Origin: Solobacterium sp.
GTDB taxonomy: Bacteria > Bacillota_I > Bacilli_A > Erysipelotrichales > Erysipelotrichaceae
NCBI GenBank assembly: GCA_022486705.1
Contig: JAKVKC010000005.1
Location: 1 to 64,000 of the forward strand
Direction: 5' to 3'
DNA: 64,000 nucleotides
In this document: positions 1 through 9,160 of the stretch, one piece after another
Position numbering within the stretch: the stretch's first letter is position 1
Layout of the letters: each line of letters starts with the position of its first letter
Notes under the pieces: generated by a model
Database searches by the model: none
What the model saw: the letters and a program-made list of their open reading frames with translations, nothing else
Told to the model about the DNA's origin: nothing
Position numbers and translations under genes: made by a program

Positions 1-3
1 AGG

Positions 4-76
4 CTGGGATAGAGAGATTCGAACTCCCGAAATGACTGGTTCAGAGCCAGTTGCCTTACCGCTTGGCTATATCCCA
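4..76 (-). tRNA. tRNA-Gln (anticodon CTG)
   Basis: Read on the minus strand this folds as a 73-nt cloverleaf: a 7-bp acceptor stem (TGGGATA/TATCCCA), a D arm with AGCGGTAAGG, an anticodon stem ACTGG/CCAGT enclosing loop CTCTGAA (anticodon CTG), and a T arm GGGAG-TTCGAAT-CTCTC. The discriminator base is G. The next genomic bases are CCT, so CCA is not fully encoded. It sits beside the divergent glutamyl-tRNA synthetase gene; in most Bacillota GluRS mischarges tRNA-Gln before GatCAB amidation, but no gat genes are in this window. Confidence 0.95.
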
Positions 77-89
77 ACAAGCAATGTTT

Positions 90-117
90 ATTATACCTAA
101 AAAGATAGGCATTGCAA
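90..117 (-). promoter_or_regulatory. Promoter of tRNA-Gln
   Basis: Minus-strand -35 TTGCAA (112-117), 16-bp spacer, perfect -10 TATAAT (90-95), ending 13 bp before the tRNA. A second CATTGCAAGA copy lies 21 bp further upstream (131-140, first copy 110-119). Confidence 0.75.
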
Positions 118-162
118 GATGTTTTTATGACATTGCAAGAATTGATGAGAATAAAAGGATGC

Positions 163-191
163 TTGATTGACGTTGTTTTAAGGCTTAATTA
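163..191 (+). promoter_or_regulatory. Probable promoter of gltX
   Basis: TTGATT (163-168), 17-bp spacer, TAATTA (186-191), 36 bp upstream of the gltX start. The gene has the ribosome binding site AAAGGAG just ahead of its ATG. An overlapping TTGACG at 167-172 is an alternative -35. Confidence 0.4.
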
Positions 192-227
192 AGAGTAAAA
201 TTGTACAGGCAAAGGAGTTAAAAATAT

Positions 228-1685
228 ATGGCTATTAGAACAAGATTTGCACCAAGTCCAACCGGCTATATGCATATTGGGAACCTTCGTACAGCTCTCT
301 ATGCATATCTGGTTGCAAAAAAAGATCCAAACGGAGTATTTATCCTGAGAATCGAGGATACCGATCAAGGACGTTTGGTTGAAGGTGCAACAGCTATTAT
401 TTATGAAACATTGAAAGCATGCAATCTGAAGCATGATGAAGGACCGGATGTCGGCGGACAGTATGGTTCTTATGTACAGTCCGAAAGAGTCAAGAGCGGC
501 ATTTATATGAAGTATGCCAAAGAACTGATTGCTAAAGGCGGCGCTCATTACTGCTTCTGCGATGAAGATATGATCAACGCACAGAGAGAGCTGCAGGAAG
601 CACGCGGTGAATCTTTCAAGTATGATGATCCATGCAAGCTTCTAACACCGGCAGAATGCGAAGCGAGAATTGCCAAGGGCGATGCTTTTGTCATTCGGCA
701 GACAATTCCTTCTGAAGGAACAACTTCTTTTGATGATGAAGTCTTCGGACATATTACAGTTGAAAATGAAACACTGGATGAACAGATCCTGATCAAGAGC
801 GATGGCTTCCCTACCTATAACTTTGCGAATGTCATCGATGATCATATGATGGGCATTACAGATGTTGTCAGAGGCATGGAGTATCTTTCTTCTACTCCAA
901 AGTACAATCTGATCTATGATGCTTTTGATTGGGATATTCCTCGCTATATCCACTGCCCGCCTGTCATGAAAGATGAGCACAACAAGCTTTCTAAGCGGAA
1001 TGGCGATGCCTCTTTCCAGGATCTGGTCGCCAAAGGATACCTGCCGGAAGCAATCCTGAACTATATTGCTTTATTAGGCTGGTCGCCAAGCGAAGATCGT
1101 GAGATCTTTACCTTGGAAGAGCTTGTCCAGGCATTTGATGTAAAGCATATCGGCACTTCCGGGGCAATCTTTGACCCAGAAAAGCTGAAGTGGATCAATG
1201 GCATGTGGCTGCGAGCAATGGATCTGGATGCCTATTACAATTTGACCAAGCCTTATATTGATCAAGCTGTCAAAGGTGATTTTGATAAGAAGGCTATTGC
1301 CAAAGTCGTTCAGCAGAGAGCGGATACCTTGAATGATATTGCGCCGATGCTTGGCTTCTTTGATACTTTCCCTGCCTATGACAATTCTCTGTATATCAAT
1401 AAAAAGATGAAGACAAATCCAGAAGTTGCACTTTCTTCCTTAAAAGAATGCCGCAAAGCATTGGAAGAACAGACAGACTGGTCAGAAACAGCCCTGCATG
1501 AAACACTGCTCGGCCTGCCTGCCAAACTCGGCGTTAAGAATGGCATCATCCTATTCCCATTGCGCTTAGCTATTTCAGGTATGCAGTTCACCCCAGGCGG
1601 AGCAATTGAGATTGCCAATATTCTTGGCAAAGATGAAACATTGAGAAGACTTGATCTGTCGATCAAACAGCTGGAGAATGCCTAA
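228..1685 (+). CDS. gltX: Glutamyl-tRNA synthetase
   Basis: Class I aminoacyl-tRNA synthetase, cytoplasmic, that attaches glutamate to tRNA-Glu. In Bacillota it usually also charges tRNA-Gln for later amidation. The 485-aa length is normal for bacterial GluRS. The HIGH-type signature PSPTGYMHIGN lies at residues 9-19 and the KMSKS-type loop KLSKR near 252-256. The C-terminal third is the helical anticodon-binding region. The start has AAAGGAG at good spacing. Its stop overlaps the next start (TAATG), so the FemABX-type gene is translationally coupled; both supply or use charged tRNAs. A tRNA-Gln is divergently encoded next door. Confidence 0.98.
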   Translation: MAIRTRFAPSPTGYMHIGNLRTALYAYLVAKKDPNGVFILRIEDTDQGRLVEGATAIIYETLKACNLKHDEGPDVGGQYGSYVQSERVKSGIYMKYAKELIAKGGAHYCFCDEDMINAQRELQEARGESFKYDDPCKLLTPAECEARIAKGDAFVIRQTIPSEGTTSFDDEVFGHITVENETLDEQILIKSDGFPTYNFANVIDDHMMGITDVVRGMEYLSSTPKYNLIYDAFDWDIPRYIHCPPVMKDEHNKLSKRNGDASFQDLVAKGYLPEAILNYIALLGWSPSEDREIFTLEELVQAFDVKHIGTSGAIFDPEKLKWINGMWLRAMDLDAYYNLTKPYIDQAVKGDFDKKAIAKVVQQRADTLNDIAPMLGFFDTFPAYDNSLYINKKMKTNPEVALSSLKECRKALEEQTDWSETALHETLLGLPAKLGVKNGIILFPLRLAISGMQFTPGGAIEIANILGKDETLRRLDLSIKQLENA

Positions 1686-2956
1686 TGGAACTGAAGACAA
1701 TCACAGATCGAAATCTCTTTGACTCTTTTGTCATGAACCATCCCTACTGTCATTATATGAAGACTTCGATGTGGGGCGAGTTCAAAAAGCATACCGAAAA
1801 AATGACGTATGAAATGAAGGGATTCTATGTTGATACTGTTCTTGTCGCTACAGCAATGATCCTGCGCGGATCCTACTGCGGTCATTCTTATCTCTATATT
1901 CCAAAGGGTCTTTCAATCGATTATGAAGATCCTGCGCTTTATAAAGAAGCGTTCTCTCTGCTGAAGGATTATGCCGACAGTCAGAAAGTGCTGTTCCTTA
2001 GAACAGATCCAGATGTTGTACGGGTGCCGCGCGATATCAAAGGCAATCAGCTGGAAGGATTCAATCATGAGTCTGTGACCAAAGATCTGCAGAGCATCGG
2101 CTATACGCATAAAGGATACGGCTATGGATATGATGGTTCGTGGAATGATCGGTATACATTGATCGTTGATCTTCATGATGATATGGATACTGTCGTGTCG
2201 CGTTTTTCCAAACAGCGCCTGACTGCTCTGAACCGTCATGTGATCAATCATGTAACGACGCATGTCGGTACCAAGAAGGATATTCCTTATCTGATGGAAT
2301 ATGAGCAGCATCTATGCTGGCATGATGGATTTGCACCGCACAGCAGCGACTTCTTCACATCTCTGATGGACTGTTTTGGTGAGCATGCGGTTCTCTATGT
2401 CACCGAGATCGATCTTGACGGTATGATCGAAGGCATTACGCAGGAGATCTCCGGTAAGAAATACAAGAAAGATATCAAAGCAAAGAATGACAAAGAAAAA
2501 GAGATCGTATGGGCAAAACAGATGATCGTGAATTACGGTCATAAACTGCCGATTGCCGTTGGTCTCTTCCTGCGCATGCAGGATACAAGCTGGGATCTGT
2601 ATACATACAACCATAAGGACTTTACAGTGATCCGTGCAGTAGACAATCTCCATCGGTTTGCCATGGAGGATATGAAAGCACACGGTGTTGTCCATTATGA
2701 TATGGTAGGTTTCTCTGGTCTTACCACAAAAGATGATGCTGAGTATGGCCTCTATATTTATAAAAGTTCATTCTCACCGACTTTCACGGAATATCTTGGT
2801 GAATTCGACTATATCCGCAATGAAGCTGCCATGAAGCATTTCCGTTTTGAGAACTATGCGTTTAAACGGCTCAAACGTGAGATCAAAACAAGGATCCACA
2901 GAAAAAAAGCAAGCTCGGAAGATTATATCAAGCTTGCACATTCACTGCATCAATAG
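1685..2956 (+). CDS. FemABX/MurM-type peptidoglycan cross-bridge aminoacyltransferase
   Basis: This 423-aa protein matches the FemA/FemX/MurM family, which transfers amino acids from aminoacyl-tRNA to the stem-peptide side chain of lipid II at the inner face of the membrane. Visible features are the N-terminal SMWGEFK segment, a first GNAT-like lobe, a Lys/Glu-rich helical insertion near residues 253-280 that would form the family's coiled arm, and a second GNAT-like lobe with HYDMVGFSG and the closing Gly-Leu-Tyr-x-Tyr-Lys segment near residue 355. There is no signal peptide. It overlaps the gltX stop by one base and is followed by a terminator, so gltX and this gene form a two-gene operon. 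Which amino acid is transferred cannot be read from sequence. Confidence 0.88.
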   Translation: MELKTITDRNLFDSFVMNHPYCHYMKTSMWGEFKKHTEKMTYEMKGFYVDTVLVATAMILRGSYCGHSYLYIPKGLSIDYEDPALYKEAFSLLKDYADSQKVLFLRTDPDVVRVPRDIKGNQLEGFNHESVTKDLQSIGYTHKGYGYGYDGSWNDRYTLIVDLHDDMDTVVSRFSKQRLTALNRHVINHVTTHVGTKKDIPYLMEYEQHLCWHDGFAPHSSDFFTSLMDCFGEHAVLYVTEIDLDGMIEGITQEISGKKYKKDIKAKNDKEKEIVWAKQMIVNYGHKLPIAVGLFLRMQDTSWDLYTYNHKDFTVIRAVDNLHRFAMEDMKAHGVVHYDMVGFSGLTTKDDAEYGLYIYKSSFSPTFTEYLGEFDYIRNEAAMKHFRFENYAFKRLKREIKTRIHRKKASSEDYIKLAHSLHQ

Positions 2957-2966
2957 GTTCATTCTC

Positions 2967-2991
2967 AGACGGTCTCAAGACCGTCTTTTTT
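2967..2991 (+). terminator. Rho-independent terminator after the gltX operon
   Basis: 8-bp stem AGACGGTC/GACCGTCT with loop TCAA followed by a run of T. It lacks a T tract on the minus strand, so it serves the plus-strand operon rather than gpsA. Confidence 0.9.
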
Positions 2992-2992
2992 C

Positions 2993-3997
2993 TTAAAAGC
3001 TGATATTCGTCTCTGCTTTCAAAGATCTTCCCATCAGATCTTTGATGGCCTGATCGGGATCTTTGCCTTCATACAGAACAGCATAGACTTCATTGGTGAT
3101 CGGCATATCAATGCCCTGCTTCAAGGATTCTTCATGAATGACTTTGCAGGCATAAATACCTTCGACGGTTTTCTTATTTTCCTTCATGAATCTTTCGGCA
3201 CTGCCATCCTGACCGATCTGCCAGCCTGCCATGAAATTTCTTGAATGTTTAGAAGTGCATGTGACGATCAGATCGCCAACACCATCTAAGCCTAAAAATG
3301 TCTCTGCTTTGGCTCCCTGTTTGAGGCCATAGCGTGTCATTTCAGCCAGTCCCCTAGTCATTAAAGCAGCTCTGGCATTGTCTCCCTGACCAATTCCTGT
3401 CAGGATCCCTGAGGCAATAGCCATGACATTCTTCAATGCAACACCTGTTTCAGCACCGATGACATCTGTATTGCGATATACTCTGAAATATTCATTGGAG
3501 AATGCTCTCTGAATGACTTCAGCACTCTTCTCATCCTGTGAGACTGCATTGAGCACAGTCAGCTGACGCAGGATCACTTCTTCGGCATGACTAGGTCCGA
3601 TCAGCGAAACTACAGCTGTACGCTTTTCTTTCGGTACTAGACGTTCGATGACACAGGAAAGACGTTCATGCGTAACGGGATGAAATCCCTTGGCAACATT
3701 GATCAGGATCACAGGCTTTTCAATTAATGCGGCTGCTTTGTCTATGACATCTTCCAAAGCCATTGTCGGCACAGCAAACAGAACAATGTCAGCATCTTTG
3801 ATAACATGCAGGTCCGTGCTTGCATGAACTTTTTCTGAAACCGGTGCTTCAAAGAAAGCACGATTATGATGATTGACTTCAATGTCATGGACCTGATCCT
3901 CATTGATGCCCCACATCATGACTTCATTGCCGTTATCGGCTGCGACCTGGCCTAAAGCCGTGCCCCAGCTGCCGGTTCCTAAAATACAGATCTTCAT
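2993..3997 (-). CDS. gpsA: Glycerol-3-phosphate dehydrogenase [NAD(P)+]
   Basis: Cytoplasmic enzyme that reduces dihydroxyacetone phosphate to sn-glycerol 3-phosphate, the backbone precursor of phospholipids. The 334-aa length is typical. The N-terminal Rossmann motif is GTGSWGTAL (residues 7-15). The second conserved block includes the GVALKN lysine motif and the glycine-rich [10 protein letters not shown] segment. Its start overlaps the der stop by 4 bases (ATGA), so it is the last gene of the operon unknown protein-cmk-der-gpsA. The der-gpsA pairing is widely conserved in Bacillota. Confidence 0.97.
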   Translation of the reverse strand: MKICILGTGSWGTALGQVAADNGNEVMMWGINEDQVHDIEVNHHNRAFFEAPVSEKVHASTDLHVIKDADIVLFAVPTMALEDVIDKAAALIEKPVILINVAKGFHPVTHERLSCVIERLVPKEKRTAVVSLIGPSHAEEVILRQLTVLNAVSQDEKSAEVIQRAFSNEYFRVYRNTDVIGAETGVALKNVMAIASGILTGIGQGDNARAALMTRGLAEMTRYGLKQGAKAETFLGLDGVGDLIVTCTSKHSRNFMAGWQIGQDGSAERFMKENKKTVEGIYACKVIHEESLKQGIDMPITNEVYAVLYEGKDPDQAIKDLMGRSLKAETNISF

Positions 3998-5310
3998 TCG
4001 CTCACCTTCCTGCGGGCAATGATATGGATCGGTGTTCCCGAAAAATCAAATGCCGCACGCAGTGAATTCTCAATAAATCTCTGATATGAGAAATGCATCA
4101 GTTTAGGATCATTGCACGATAAGACAAAAGTCGGCGGCTGCTGAGATACCTGTGTTACATAATAGATCCGGAAACGATGTCCATTTCTTGCCGGTGCCGG
4201 ATTTGTGACCTGCGTATCAGAAATGACCTGATTCAGGATATTTGTTGGAATTCTTCTGGAACTGTTTTCAACGACCTGATCGATCATCGGCAGGATCGTA
4301 TCTACTCTCTGATGCGTCTTAGCTGATACAAACAGGATCGGAGCATAAGAAAGATATGCAAATTCACGGCGGATCTTCTCAGTGAAGGAAGCCATTGTAT
4401 GTGTATCCTTCTCTACCATATCCCACTTATTGACAACGATGATCGTTGGCTTGCCTGCTTCATATGCATACCCTGCGACATGTTTATCCTGTTCCCGTAT
4501 GCCCTGCTCGCCGTCGATCAGAAATAAGGCCGCATCGCATCTTTCAATCGCCGACATAGCCCTGAGCACAGAGTATTTTTCTACATTCTCATAGACCTTG
4601 CCGCGTTTTCTGATACCTGCAGTATCCACAATGACATAAGGTCTGCCGTCATATTTGAATGGCGTATCAATGGCATCGCGTGTCGTTCCCTGAATATCCG
4701 AAACAATCGATCTTTCTTCCTTCAGAATCGCATTCACCAAAGAGGATTTCCCGACGTTCGGTTCTCCGATCACAGCAATATGGATGCCTTCATCTGCATC
4801 TTTTGCATTCTCATCCGGCATTTTATCAAGACAGGCATCCAGAATATCTCCGATGCCATTGCCGTGTTCACCAGATACAGCTATCGGATCACCAAGACCT
4901 AAAGCATAGAACTCATAAATATTGACGATATGGGAATCATCGTCGATCATATTGACGGCTAAAACGACCGGCTTTTTAGATTTCTGCAGGATGCCTGCAA
5001 TATACTTATCGTCATCATTCAGGCCATGCTTGCCATCGCAGACCATCAGGATGACATCTGCTTCATCAATGGCAATCTGCACCTGCGCCCGGATCTCTTC
5101 CTGGAAAGGCTGATCCGCGAGCTCGATGCCGCCCGTATCGATCAGCTGAAAATGTCTGCCGATCCAATCACCCGTTGTGTAGATCCGATCTCTTGTTACG
5201 CCCGGAAGATCTTCTACAATAGATACCCTCTCACCGGCAATGCGATTAAAGATCGTAGACTTGCCGACATTCGGTCTGCCTACGATCGCTATGATTCCAT
5301 TATTCTTCAT
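3994..5310 (-). CDS. der: Ribosome-assembly GTPase Der (EngA)
   Basis: 438-aa tandem GTPase needed for maturation of the 50S subunit. Two G domains are visible, with P-loops GRPNVGKST (near residue 11) and GEPNVGKSS (near residue 182), each followed by DTGG or DTAG switch II motifs and NKWD-type specificity motifs. The C-terminal region matches the KH-like domain of the family. It overlaps cmk upstream and gpsA downstream by 4 bases each, indicating translational coupling. Confidence 0.98.
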   Translation of the reverse strand: MKNNGIIAIVGRPNVGKSTIFNRIAGERVSIVEDLPGVTRDRIYTTGDWIGRHFQLIDTGGIELADQPFQEEIRAQVQIAIDEADVILMVCDGKHGLNDDDKYIAGILQKSKKPVVLAVNMIDDDSHIVNIYEFYALGLGDPIAVSGEHGNGIGDILDACLDKMPDENAKDADEGIHIAVIGEPNVGKSSLVNAILKEERSIVSDIQGTTRDAIDTPFKYDGRPYVIVDTAGIRKRGKVYENVEKYSVLRAMSAIERCDAALFLIDGEQGIREQDKHVAGYAYEAGKPTIIVVNKWDMVEKDTHTMASFTEKIRREFAYLSYAPILFVSAKTHQRVDTILPMIDQVVENSSRRIPTNILNQVISDTQVTNPAPARNGHRFRIYYVTQVSQQPPTFVLSCNDPKLMHFSYQRFIENSLRAAFDFSGTPIHIIARRKVSE

Positions 5311-5981
5311 GCGTTCTCCTTTTCTAGAAAAGGCTGAGCCAATGCTTCAATTGCACAGCAGACTTCATCAATCGTCATATTGGAAGTATCAATCTCTGAC
5401 GCATCTTCAGCTTTGCACAGAGGCGAAGCTTTCCGATGAGTATCTTCATAATCTCTTTTTCTGATATCTTCCGCAATCTCCGCAACATCTCCTGTTGGAA
5501 TATGATTGGCAATATTCTGATCATATCTCCGCTTTGCGCGAGCTTCTGGTGAAGCAGTCATAAATATTTTCACTTCAGCGTCTTTCAGGACGACCGTTCC
5601 GATATCTCTGCCATCCATAATATATCCTTTTGCCTCTGCCATCTTCTGCTGCCTTCTGACCAGATCTTCTCTGACTCTGACCAGTTTTGAAACTTTGGAC
5701 GCAGCCAATGAGATTTCATCCGCCCGGATCGCCATCGTAACATCGGCGCCATCCAGCAGGACTTTCCCTTCAGAGGTCAGCTCGATCTCTGTCTTTGCCA
5801 GCATGCTGCATACGTCCTTTTCATCTTCCAATGAAATGCCCTTCTGCAGTGCTTTATATGCTGTACACCGATACATTGCACCGGTATCCAGATGAACATA
5901 GCCTAATTTCTTTGCCAGCTTTTTAGCAATAGTGCTTTTCCCGGCAGCACTTGGTCCGTCAATCGCGATATTTATTGCCAT
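5307..5981 (-). CDS. cmk: Cytidylate kinase
   Basis: Phosphorylates CMP and dCMP using ATP. The 224-aa length is standard. The P-loop GPSAAGKST (residues 8-16) is followed by the [12 protein letters not shown] substrate segment, and [13 protein letters not shown] and RAKRRYDQ lid motifs are present. The start lies one base past the stop of the upstream unknown gene, whose last codons contain its ribosome binding site (GAGGAG). It overlaps der by 4 bases. The cmk-der-gpsA order is common in Bacillota. Confidence 0.97.
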   Translation of the reverse strand: MAINIAIDGPSAAGKSTIAKKLAKKLGYVHLDTGAMYRCTAYKALQKGISLEDEKDVCSMLAKTEIELTSEGKVLLDGADVTMAIRADEISLAASKVSKLVRVREDLVRRQQKMAEAKGYIMDGRDIGTVVLKDAEVKIFMTASPEARAKRRYDQNIANHIPTGDVAEIAEDIRKRDYEDTHRKASPLCKAEDASEIDTSNMTIDEVCCAIEALAQPFLEKENA

Positions 5982-5982
5982 T

Positions 5983-7020
5983 TCATGCTCCTCTTGATAA
6001 AACGATCCAATAGATCACAATACCTAAGATGACTGCCAATGCAATGATCAGCACGACCAAGACAATATTCAGTATTTGGTTTGTATGGCGCATCTTATCC
6101 GATACTTCATTCAGATTGTCTTCATAGTCATCCAGCTGTGCTCTCATCTGTGTTGTTTCATTCAGGAGCTGCTGGCGTGCTGTTCTTTCAGCATCAAAGT
6201 TGCGGTCATACGCATCATTTCCAGTCGGAGCAGCATCTTGGACTTCCGGCTGCTTTGTGCCATTGACCAGATTCTGCACCTCTGCCATGATATCTTCTTT
6301 CGTCAGATTCTGTGCCGTCTGTGTATCCGCTTCATCATCATTCTCAAATAGATCTTCGGTAAATGTCTTTCTTGTATTTGTTACCGGTGCATTCTGATGG
6401 ACCATCTGCACTCTCGCATTCGGGCTTGCCTGGACCGGTTCCGGTTTCGGAGCAGTCGGCAGTTCCTGCGTACTTTGGAAAGGAATTTCTGCTGTAGTGT
6501 CCTTCTTCTGATTCAATTCAGCCGGTGCTTTCGGCATCTTTACATTTGGCATATTCAAAGGGCTGCTGCCATATTCTGCATAGCGATCCTTCTCATTCTG
6601 CGGCTTCTGATTCTTTTCCAGCTGACGCAGTACATTGACCTGTGTATCGTCAGATAAAGCACTTCCCTGTTCCAGATTGTACTGCTTTACTTCACGTATA
6701 TACTGATCCAGATAATCATTATCAAAAGTTGCTGAAGAGTTTTCATTCTCATGCAGACCGCTCTGATATGACGGTGATACTCTTTCATGCTGGGTACGAT
6801 GCAAAGGAGCTCTGACTGGTTCCTCCGCTACTTCTCTTGCATGACTTGCAGCATGAGCATCTTCCAGTACTTCTCCAGGCTTGGCAAAGTTATTTGCATC
6901 GATCTGATTCAATCTGGATTCATACGGATTCAAAGCTTTTGTGCTGAGATCGCTCCCTGTGTCATCCTGCAGTCTTGTCCGAAGATCTTTATATTTTTCT
7001 GTACGTGATAATCCGGCCAT
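5983..7020 (-). CDS. Unknown tail-anchored protein, disordered with C-terminal membrane helix
   Basis: I do not recognise a family. The 345-aa protein starts with a short conserved-looking helix (SRTEKYKDLRTRLQ, residues 5-18) and an NPYESRLNQID segment. A long polar region rich in Gln, Asn, Pro and Glu follows. A predicted coiled coil lies near residues 270-315, then one membrane segment near 318-341 and only a few residues after it. There is no signal peptide, so it should be anchored by its tail with the bulk in the cytoplasm. It is the first gene of an operon with cmk, der and gpsA and is separated from cmk by one base. The layout recalls membrane-tethered division or envelope scaffolds, but that is only an analogy. 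Confidence 0.8.
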   Translation of the reverse strand: MAGLSRTEKYKDLRTRLQDDTGSDLSTKALNPYESRLNQIDANNFAKPGEVLEDAHAASHAREVAEEPVRAPLHRTQHERVSPSYQSGLHENENSSATFDNDYLDQYIREVKQYNLEQGSALSDDTQVNVLRQLEKNQKPQNEKDRYAEYGSSPLNMPNVKMPKAPAELNQKKDTTAEIPFQSTQELPTAPKPEPVQASPNARVQMVHQNAPVTNTRKTFTEDLFENDDEADTQTAQNLTKEDIMAEVQNLVNGTKQPEVQDAAPTGNDAYDRNFDAERTARQQLLNETTQMRAQLDDYEDNLNEVSDKMRHTNQILNIVLVVLIIALAVILGIVIYWIVLSRGA

Positions 7021-7046
7021 AGTATTTCCTCTTCTTAATCCCGTAT

Positions 7047-7055
7047 ATTATACCA
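7047..7055 (-). promoter_or_regulatory. Extended -10 promoter of the unknown-cmk-der-gpsA operon
   Basis: Minus-strand TGGTATAAT: perfect -10 TATAAT at 7047-7052 with the extended TG motif; no good -35 is visible 16-18 bp upstream. It lies 26 bp before the start of the tail-anchored protein. Confidence 0.6.
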
Positions 7056-7103
7056 TATACAAAAACCAGTTCACTGACCAACAGGAAGAAAATACAACTT
7101 TTA

Positions 7104-7706
7104 TCAGCGATGCAGCAGAGGTGAAACATGTTTATACAGGACCGTCGTGATCAAGCTTACCAATACGCCCTTCACCAGATTGAATGGGATCACGCAGATC
7201 AGCACTAATGTGACCGTATCATGAATGGCTGGGAAAATTGCTGTCCCCATACCGATGATTGCATCCAATGGAAACCCAGCAAAACTGACATACGCAGGAA
7301 TCAGTACATAGATATTCAGGATAACACTGGCAGCAGCCATGCATAGGATCCCAACGATCATTCCTTTGATCGCGGTGCCGCGGTCTTTATGTTTCTTGTA
7401 CATCCAGGATGCCGGAATGCACAGTGCACAGCCCATCAGAAAGTTGGCAAGTTCTCCGACGCCCATTGTGATCGTACCATTGAACAGAAGATTCAGTGTT
7501 ACTTTCAAAGCTTCAATCACAGCAGCCGCCAGCGGCCCCATAGCGAAGCCTCCCATCAGGACAGCAATTTCCGAAAAATCCAGTTTGTAAAAGCTTGGTG
7601 CGAACGGCAATGGAAATTCAATCAGCATCAATACAAAAGCAATCGCTGAAAGAATCGCAATCTTGGCAATGTTTCTGGTTGTTAAAAGCTTCTTTGATTC
7701 AGACAT
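7104..7706 (-). CDS. ribU: Riboflavin ECF transporter substrate-binding (S) component
   Basis: 200-aa integral membrane protein with about six hydrophobic segments, matching the RibU family. RibU captures riboflavin and works with the shared EcfT and two EcfA ATPases, which are not in this window. The family-typical N-terminus RNIAKIAILSAIAFVLM is present. The segment GPLAAAVIEALK also fits the ECF S-component fold. The ribosome binding site AGGAGG lies at 7716-7721. An FMN aptamer and a terminator precede the gene, which strongly supports riboflavin as the substrate. Confidence 0.93.
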   Translation of the reverse strand: MSESKKLLTTRNIAKIAILSAIAFVLMLIEFPLPFAPSFYKLDFSEIAVLMGGFAMGPLAAAVIEALKVTLNLLFNGTITMGVGELANFLMGCALCIPASWMYKKHKDRGTAIKGMIVGILCMAAASVILNIYVLIPAYVSFAGFPLDAIIGMGTAIFPAIHDTVTLVLICVIPFNLVKGVLVSLITTVLYKHVSPLLHR

Positions 7707-7730
7707 TTGGTTTTATCCTCCTGCCTCTGC

Positions 7731-7760
7731 AAAAAAAACAGAGGTCTAAAGATAAACCTC
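7731..7760 (-). terminator. Riboswitch expression-platform terminator
   Basis: Minus-strand hairpin GAGGTTTA-TCTT-TAGACCTC (7741-7760) followed by TGTTTTTTTT. It lies between the FMN aptamer and the ribU ribosome binding site, so it probably stops transcription when FMN is bound. Confidence 0.85.
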
Positions 7761-7781
7761 CGGGAATAGAAAATACAATGC

Positions 7782-7891
7782 TTGCTCTTTCATCCAGACT
7801 TTACTGTCGCCACTGGAATTGCACCAGTTCCTTCCCAAATATGGGGTCGCGGGGTCTACCGCCGGTAGGGAATTTCACCCAACCCTGAGTT
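7782..7891 (-). ncRNA. FMN riboswitch (RFN element)
   Basis: On the minus strand the conserved RFN segments appear in order: AGGGTTGGGTGAAATTCCC, ACCGGCGGTAGACCCCGCGA, a variable hairpin, GGTGCAATTCCAGTGGCGACAG, and AGTCTGGATGAAAGAG. These are the signature helices and junction bases of the FMN aptamer. The downstream hairpin with a T tract points to control by premature termination. It governs ribU. Confidence 0.97.
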
Positions 7892-7902
7892 TTATCATTA
7901 AA

Positions 7903-7930
7903 AGTATAGCGCACTGATCTGAATATACAA
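7903..7930 (-). promoter_or_regulatory. Promoter of the FMN riboswitch-ribU transcript
   Basis: TTGTAT (7925-7930), 16-bp spacer, TATACT (7903-7908) on the minus strand, 12 bp upstream of the aptamer. A 7-bp inverted repeat (ATAGCGC 7906-7912, GCGCTAT 7931-7937) flanks it and could also end the comG transcript. Confidence 0.65.
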
Positions 7931-7939
7931 GCGCTATGC

Positions 7940-8761
7940 TTACAGCAAGGTATATATCTGAGCAAGATCACTTAATGCAGTGAGATAGAATATATAGTAA
8001 AGCACTAAGAAAATGCATGCCATAGCAAAGCACAATAGTCCGATTTTTTTCATTGGCATCCTAGTACTGCGCGAAAGCCCGATCTGTTTGACGGCACTTG
8101 CAGCAACGGCACACACAAGAAACACGGCGATACCAAAGTCTCCTGCAGCAAGGATCAGGATAGCACTGATCAGCATCAATACGCCTGCAAATACAGATGT
8201 CAATGCATCAATCTCCATGACTTTGCTGAGACAGATCTCATCTTTGTCATATTTGGCAAACGTCTGCAGCAGAGCATATCCTAAATAGCCAACTGCAAAA
8301 CAGAATATCGCGATCCGTACAGCCAGCCAGCATGTATCCGTGAAGTTATAGCGAGCAATCGAGTATTCAGCTTTTTCAATATGATGAGCATAAAGACATG
8401 CGATGCTCAATGCCGCTGACATCCATGCGAACAGATTCAGCAATATCTCCTGAAATACACTCAAAGATAAGTATTCACTTTTGGCAGCTTCTTCAATCGT
8501 CTGCAGAGGATGGAACAAGCATTTCTTTAAAGACACATTCGGCTGTGACACCATGACCTCAGCCCACTCATTCTTTTTCTCTTTCCTCGTCTGAACTGCT
8601 GCTGGCTTAGCAGCGATTTCTTCTGTACCTGATGATATCAGTACCTGCACAGTACCAGTATCGGCTGCTCTCTTAGCCTTTGCATATTTTATATGACGAT
8701 ACGCCACCGCTCTTTTCAGACGAGCCTGCGGCGCACGCAATCTTTTCGTGTTCCTTCTCAT
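7940..8761 (-). CDS. Unknown membrane protein at the end of the comG operon
   Basis: About 273 aa from the chosen ATG at 8761, which has GGGGAAA upstream; an earlier in-frame ATG at 8782 lacks a site. I do not recognise a family. The first 35 residues are strongly basic (Arg/Lys-rich). A polar linker follows, then about five hydrophobic segments between residues 100 and 270. The gene lies 36 bp after the ComGG-like gene on the same strand with no visible terminator between, so it may be the last gene of the competence operon. A role in pseudopilus assembly or DNA uptake is possible but unsupported by any motif. Confidence 0.75.
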   Translation of the reverse strand: MRRNTKRLRAPQARLKRAVAYRHIKYAKAKRAADTGTVQVLISSGTEEIAAKPAAVQTRKEKKNEWAEVMVSQPNVSLKKCLFHPLQTIEEAAKSEYLSLSVFQEILLNLFAWMSAALSIACLYAHHIEKAEYSIARYNFTDTCWLAVRIAIFCFAVGYLGYALLQTFAKYDKDEICLSKVMEIDALTSVFAGVLMLISAILILAAGDFGIAVFLVCAVAASAVKQIGLSRSTRMPMKKIGLLCFAMACIFLVLYYIFYLTALSDLAQIYTLL

Positions 8762-8797
8762 ATGATTTCCCCAAATAATCATATCATAGTTTGTTCC

Positions 8798-9160
8798 TCA
8801 ATATCTGATACTTTCATAGTCAATCACCCGATGTGTTCCAACTTCATAATAGACGGTAAGCAATTCGCTCTTTTCACCGGCAATCTCGAGATATACAGTG
8901 CCATCTGTATATTCCTGCTCCGTTTCTTCTGCATTGTCATCTGTCTTTTCTAAGCTGCACTGCAGCTGGCATTTCAGCTTCTCGATCTCAATTCTTTCCT
9001 GCATAAAGTATTCTTCATCTTCCTGCAGGTTCATGATTGTTCTCATTCTGGCGCAGTCATTTTCGATAACAGCTGCCGCCGCGGCACTGATATAAAGCAG
9101 AAAACTTAGAAAATATACGGAGACAAATCCTTCAGTTTGTTTGGCATAGGATCTTTTCAT
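8798..9160 (-). CDS. comGG: ComGG-like minor pseudopilin
   Basis: A short basic leader (Lys, Arg), then EGF followed by a hydrophobic stretch of about 20 residues, then a charged C-terminal domain. This is the layout of the last gene of comG operons. Position +5 is Tyr rather than Glu, as is common in ComGG, so prepilin peptidase may not process it normally. The gene overlaps the 3' end of comGF. The start is uncertain: ATG at 9160 gives a typical short leader, while 9181 or a TTG at 9229 would extend it. Identification rests on position and N-terminal pattern more than on sequence identity. Confidence 0.7.
   Translation of the reverse strand: MKRSYAKQTEGFVSVYFLSFLLYISAAAAAVIENDCARMRTIMNLQEDEEYFMQERIEIEKLKCQLQCSLEKTDDNAEETEQEYTDGTVYLEIAGEKSELLTVYYEVGTHRVIDYESIRY

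Noticed and set aside
107-140. Direct repeat CATTGCAAGA upstream of tRNA-Gln as a possible integration site
   Set aside because: One copy is the -35 region of the tRNA promoter and there is no integrase or other mobile gene nearby; a duplicated -35 is the simpler reading.
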